Source: a virus. From it: a stretch of 49,381 nucleotides of DNA. The stretch is taken from IMG/VR virus record IMGVR_UViG_3300027985_000864, positions 1-49,381 of that record; one strand, written 5' to 3'. The notes under the pieces were generated by a model. The model was not told where the DNA came from. It did not search any database and saw only the letters and a program-made list of their open reading frames with translations. Below are positions 46,698-49,381 of the stretch, in pieces. Position 1 is the stretch's first letter, and the number at the start of each line of letters is the position of its first letter. Both the position numbers and the translations under genes were made by a program.

Positions 46698-49381
46698 GCT
46701 ATTCTCCCGGAACCAAGAAGGAATGCCGACTTATCCCCGACTATTCTTGTTTGTATTCGTTTTAAAACTTCAAACAATAAAGCATCGAGGGCAGGCTCAA
46801 CCCCATCAGTTTCAATTTTTATTATAGTATCTCTCAATAAAGATTCTGCATAAGCATAATTCAATTCTATAATTGATTTATTAAGTTCAGTTTGCGATTT
46901 GACTAATGATTCCTGCATATCGATTTGTCTATCAATTTGCGATTTGAAAAACTCTTTATCGACGGGCTTATCAGTTCCCAAATATGCCTGTATTAAATTA
47001 TCGACTTCTTCCGCGCTTGAAGCAAATACATCTGTTATGCTTTGGAATGCTGATTTAACTTGTTCAGTTTGCGCTTCCAATTCGGCTGTCTTTAATTCAA
47101 CCGTAAATTCCATTGCTTTAATTCTTTCATCTGAAGCCAATTCTAATAGCTTCTCTTGTATTTTTTGAGTATTTTCTATTGCTAATTTTTCTCTTTCAGT
47201 TAATTTATCTACATTATCAGATGCTTTTTTAAGAGAATCAGAAGAATCACCAACAGCTCCATATTTTCTCGCTAATTCTGCCGCAGCATCAATAACATAA
47301 AACATTCCATCGCGCTCTTCCAGTATTAAAGCAGTTCCTTTAGCAGTCTTACCATTCATGTATTCTTGGGCTTCTGCTTTACTTAAAAACGCCAATTCAT
47401 TATCACTTATTGCCCCTGATAATAAATTTTCAGAATTAATTGCTGAATTTGTAGCGTGATGGACTTCATATATTCCATCTGCATAACTTATCCATGCAGT
47501 TTGACCGTTAGATAACAAAGTCTCTTGTGCTGATAATGCATCATTATATTTTTCGAAAGGATAAATTGCTTCATCAGCTGCCTTCCAAGTTTCATTTAGC
47601 CCTAATTTTACACCCTGAACACTTTCAGCTATTAAGTCGCCTTTTATTTTGCCTTCATTAAATGCAGCAGCCAGTTCTTCAATACTTCTTACAGTTGTTC
47701 CGCTATTTGCGCTAATATCGGAAAGAGCTTCATTTAACTCTTGGACGCTTAAATCTGAAAGCCTTTCTTTAAACAGTCTTACAGAGTCTGAAAGGTTATT
47801 TACATCACCTTGGAAATTTGTTATTTCACCTTGGCCTGATTTAAAACTATCAACAAGTTTTTCGAATGAAGGTATAGCACCGCCGGATAAAATATCAATC
47901 ATTTCATCCAAGTCTTGTTTCATCGTCGTTCCACTGATGAAATTTTGCGCAGCAGCCGCGCCTGCAGCTAACACTGATAATAGCCCAGCACTGCCTAAGG
48001 TAGACGTTAGAGCACCAGCTGAAGTCGATAATGTTGCTGCTGCTGTTGCACTTAACCCTAATGATTCTGCTAATTTAATTCCGGCAATAGCAGTCATTGA
48101 AGCTGCAATAATATCCAATGCTTTGCTGCCATCTATTATGGCGCCTTTGAATAACTCGAATTGTTGGGCTATCCCGGCCAAAGCACCTTCCCCTTTCTTG
48201 GCAGCGTCACTTTGTTCATTGAAACTTTGTGTTAATTTCAGCACTGTATCGACTGCTGGGCCCCAAGATTCTACAATACCAGAAACAAACCTTGTTAAAC
48301 TTTCGATACTATCTACAACTAATTGTATCGCATCGGCCAATCCTTTCGGGGTGCTAATATCAATTCCATCAAATAATCCATCCAAAGAGCTGCCCAAATC
48401 TTTAAACGAATCAATTAATCCAGACCAATCAATTAATTGTAAAGCTGCTGGTAAATTCCTAGCAATTGTTTGCAAATTACTTTCAACCAATGCTCCAAAT
48501 TCATTTAATGCTATAAATACAGGTTCAAAAGTCCCTTGGCCAACTGATATAGTAACACCTTTGAATATATCGGTTATTGCTTTAATAATGTCAATCCATT
48601 GTTGTAATAAAGGCTCACCAATTTTTTGCGAAGATATTTCGAAATTGTTAATCATATTTTGAGTAACCAAATCGAGATTAATACGCATTAGTTCATATGC
48701 TTCAGAAACTTTGCCAGCCCTTAATACCATTCTTTCTAAAGTTGAAGCAAATATTCCAGATTTATCATCTGCAAGAGCGATAGCAGCAGCAGCTGCTTCT
48801 GCGCTTCCAAATATACGATAAAACTCTTGTGTATTTCCACCCACAGCAGTTTTTAAAGTGTCCATAACGGCTTTCAAACCGTCTGATTCTAAACTAACAT
48901 TTTTAAGAAGCGGGGCAAGCTCTTTTGGTGGATCAATTAACTCTTTTAAAACTGCTTTCAAAAGAGTCATTGTTTCTTCGGTTTTGAAACCAGCAGCTGT
49001 TAATCCGGCAATTGAAGAAACTAAATCGGGTATTGGTACTTTTGCTGCAGCAGCAGTCGTTGCGACTTTACCTAAATTGTCTGCTAATGCTTGCATTGTA
49101 GTATCGCCGGATTGAACGCCGACAAATAAAGCATCCATTACATCTTTAGCATTAGCAGTTACTGATGCGGCATTACCGGTATTTAAACCATATGCGTTCA
49201 TAGTACGGGAAAGAGCAGCAGTTGTAACTTCTAAATCAGTGGCCCCTGCAATTGCACCTTGTTCTGCAACAACTAATAAATCGGTTACATTTTTCCAATC
49301 TGTCCCGGTCGAAATAGCGATATATGAAGCATTATTGATTTTGTCTATAGCACTTGTCGAGTCTTGAGCAAATGTTTGTAT
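46694..49381 (-). CDS. Tail tape measure protein (5' end wraps to 438..1)
   Basis: The long part of the tape measure. Joined across the circle (438..1 plus 49237..46694) the protein is 993 residues. Tape measures fill the tail lumen during assembly and set tail length, so a tail of very roughly 150 nm is expected at about 0.15 nm per residue. Segments such as NTGNAASVTANAKDVMD and GLTAAGFKTEETMTLLKA match the TP901-type core region, in which repeated Ala/Gly/Thr helices are typical. A central hydrophobic region (about 48120-47930) could insert into membrane at DNA ejection; the C-terminus is coiled-coil rich. Its TGA overlaps the next ATG (ATGA at 46697-46694). No contractile-tail genes are present, consistent with a siphovirus. 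Confidence 0.93.
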   Translation of the reverse strand: MQTFAQDSTSAIDKINNASYIAISTGTDWKNVTDLLVVAEQGAIAGATDLEVTTAALSRTMNAYGLNTGNAASVTANAKDVMDALFVGVQSGDTTMQALADNLGKVATTAAAAKVPIPDLVSSIAGLTAAGFKTEETMTLLKAVLKELIDPPKELAPLLKNVSLESDGLKAVMDTLKTAVGGNTQEFYRIFGSAEAAAAAIALADDKSGIFASTLERMVLRAGKVSEAYELMRINLDLVTQNMINNFEISSQKIGEPLLQQWIDIIKAITDIFKGVTISVGQGTFEPVFIALNEFGALVESNLQTIARNLPAALQLIDWSGLIDSFKDLGSSLDGLFDGIDISTPKGLADAIQLVVDSIESLTRFVSGIVESWGPAVDTVLKLTQSFNEQSDAAKKGEGALAGIAQQFELFKGAIIDGSKALDIIAASMTAIAGIKLAESLGLSATAAATLSTSAGALTSTLGSAGLLSVLAAGAAAAQNFISGTTMKQDLDEMIDILSGGAIPSFEKLVDSFKSGQGEITNFQGDVNNLSDSVRLFKERLSDLSVQELNEALSDISANSGTTVRSIEELAAAFNEGKIKGDLIAESVQGVKLGLNETWKAADEAIYPFEKYNDALSAQETLLSNGQTAWISYADGIYEVHHATNSAINSENLLSGAISDNELAFLSKAEAQEYMNGKTAKGTALILEERDGMFYVIDAAAELARKYGAVGDSSDSLKKASDNVDKLTEREKLAIENTQKIQEKLLELASDERIKAMEFTVELKTAELEAQTEQVKSAFQSITDVFASSAEEVDNLIQAYLGTDKPVDKEFFKSQIDRQIDMQESLVKSQTELNKSIIELNYAYAESLLRDTIIKIETDGVEPALDALLFEVLKRIQTRIVGDKSAFLLGSGRIA
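49238..49381. repeat. 144-bp direct repeat of the contig ends (second copy)
   Basis: Second copy of the terminal overlap, identical to bases 1-144. Joining 49237 to 1 restores a single uninterrupted tape-measure gene. Confidence 0.95.

Noticed and set aside
47649-48662. 337-codon open frame on the plus strand
   Set aside because: It lies wholly within the tape-measure gene on the opposite strand, has no ribosome site, and its Ser/Leu/Ala-rich translation is the usual antisense shadow of an Ala-rich helical gene.
1-49381. Temperate life style suggested by operator-like palindromes
   Set aside because: No integrase, excisionase, attachment site, partition gene or helix-turn-helix repressor was recognised; palindromes can serve lytic timing control.

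Overview
The window is the complete genome of a tailed, HK97-fold, most likely siphovirus-type phage, written as a linear contig of a circular map. Bases 1-144 are identical to bases 49238-49381, so the unique circle is 49,237 bp. The break falls inside the tape-measure gene, whose two parts (438 down to 1, then 49237 down to 46694) join in frame into one 993-codon gene. The DNA is AT-rich. A Gram-negative host is suggested by the small lipoprotein with a lipobox and by the short M15-peptidase endolysin with a small holin; the host genus cannot be read from the sequence. I saw no integrase, excisionase, recognisable CI/Cro repressor, RNA polymerase, tRNA gene, transposon or CRISPR array, so a lytic life style is more likely, though not proven.

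Layout. A divergent control region at about 22.0-22.17 kb carries overlapping palindromes. To its left, on the minus strand, lies an early block (22.0 to 16.0 kb): small conserved and membrane proteins, a lipoprotein, a coiled-coil protein, a putative ssDNA-binding protein, and a large Prim-Pol/helicase. A gene-free tract of about 1.1 kb (14.88-15.99 kb) follows, rich in short inverted repeats. The minus-strand late block then runs without interruption around the circle: terminase small and large subunits, portal fused to a MuF domain, prohead protease, capsid, small head genes, a 674-residue repeat protein, connectors, tail terminator, tail tube, tail chaperone with a -1 frameshift, tape measure, distal tail/fibre proteins, holin and endolysin (ending at 40.3 kb).

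To the right of 22.17 kb the plus strand carries the other early/middle genes up to 40.2 kb: small proteins, an FAD-binding oxidoreductase, a first ThyX homologue, a nucleotidyltransferase-fold protein, a strongly promoted acidic 360-residue protein, a DUF932 protein, a second ThyX homologue, a PNKP-type HAD phosphatase, a DUF1599-like protein, an SDR oxidoreductase, a DnaQ-type exonuclease, dUTPase, a DnaE-type DNA polymerase, an HNH nuclease, a VRR-NUC-like nuclease and an SNF2-type helicase. The two arms converge on a long hairpin at 40.21-40.27 kb.

How the parts work together. Prim-Pol/helicase, DnaE, DnaQ, ssDNA-binding protein, SNF2 helicase and VRR-NUC nuclease form a largely self-supplied replication/recombination set. 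dUTPase, two diverged ThyX proteins, the DUF1599-like protein and the oxidoreductases point to reshaping of pyrimidine nucleotide pools and possibly to modified bases. The control signals worth testing are a GTCTATAAATTTATAGAC palindrome at two loci, two near-identical tandem sigma70-like promoters before the 360-residue gene, and a family of short TATAGNC-containing motifs shared by nearly all non-coding tracts.
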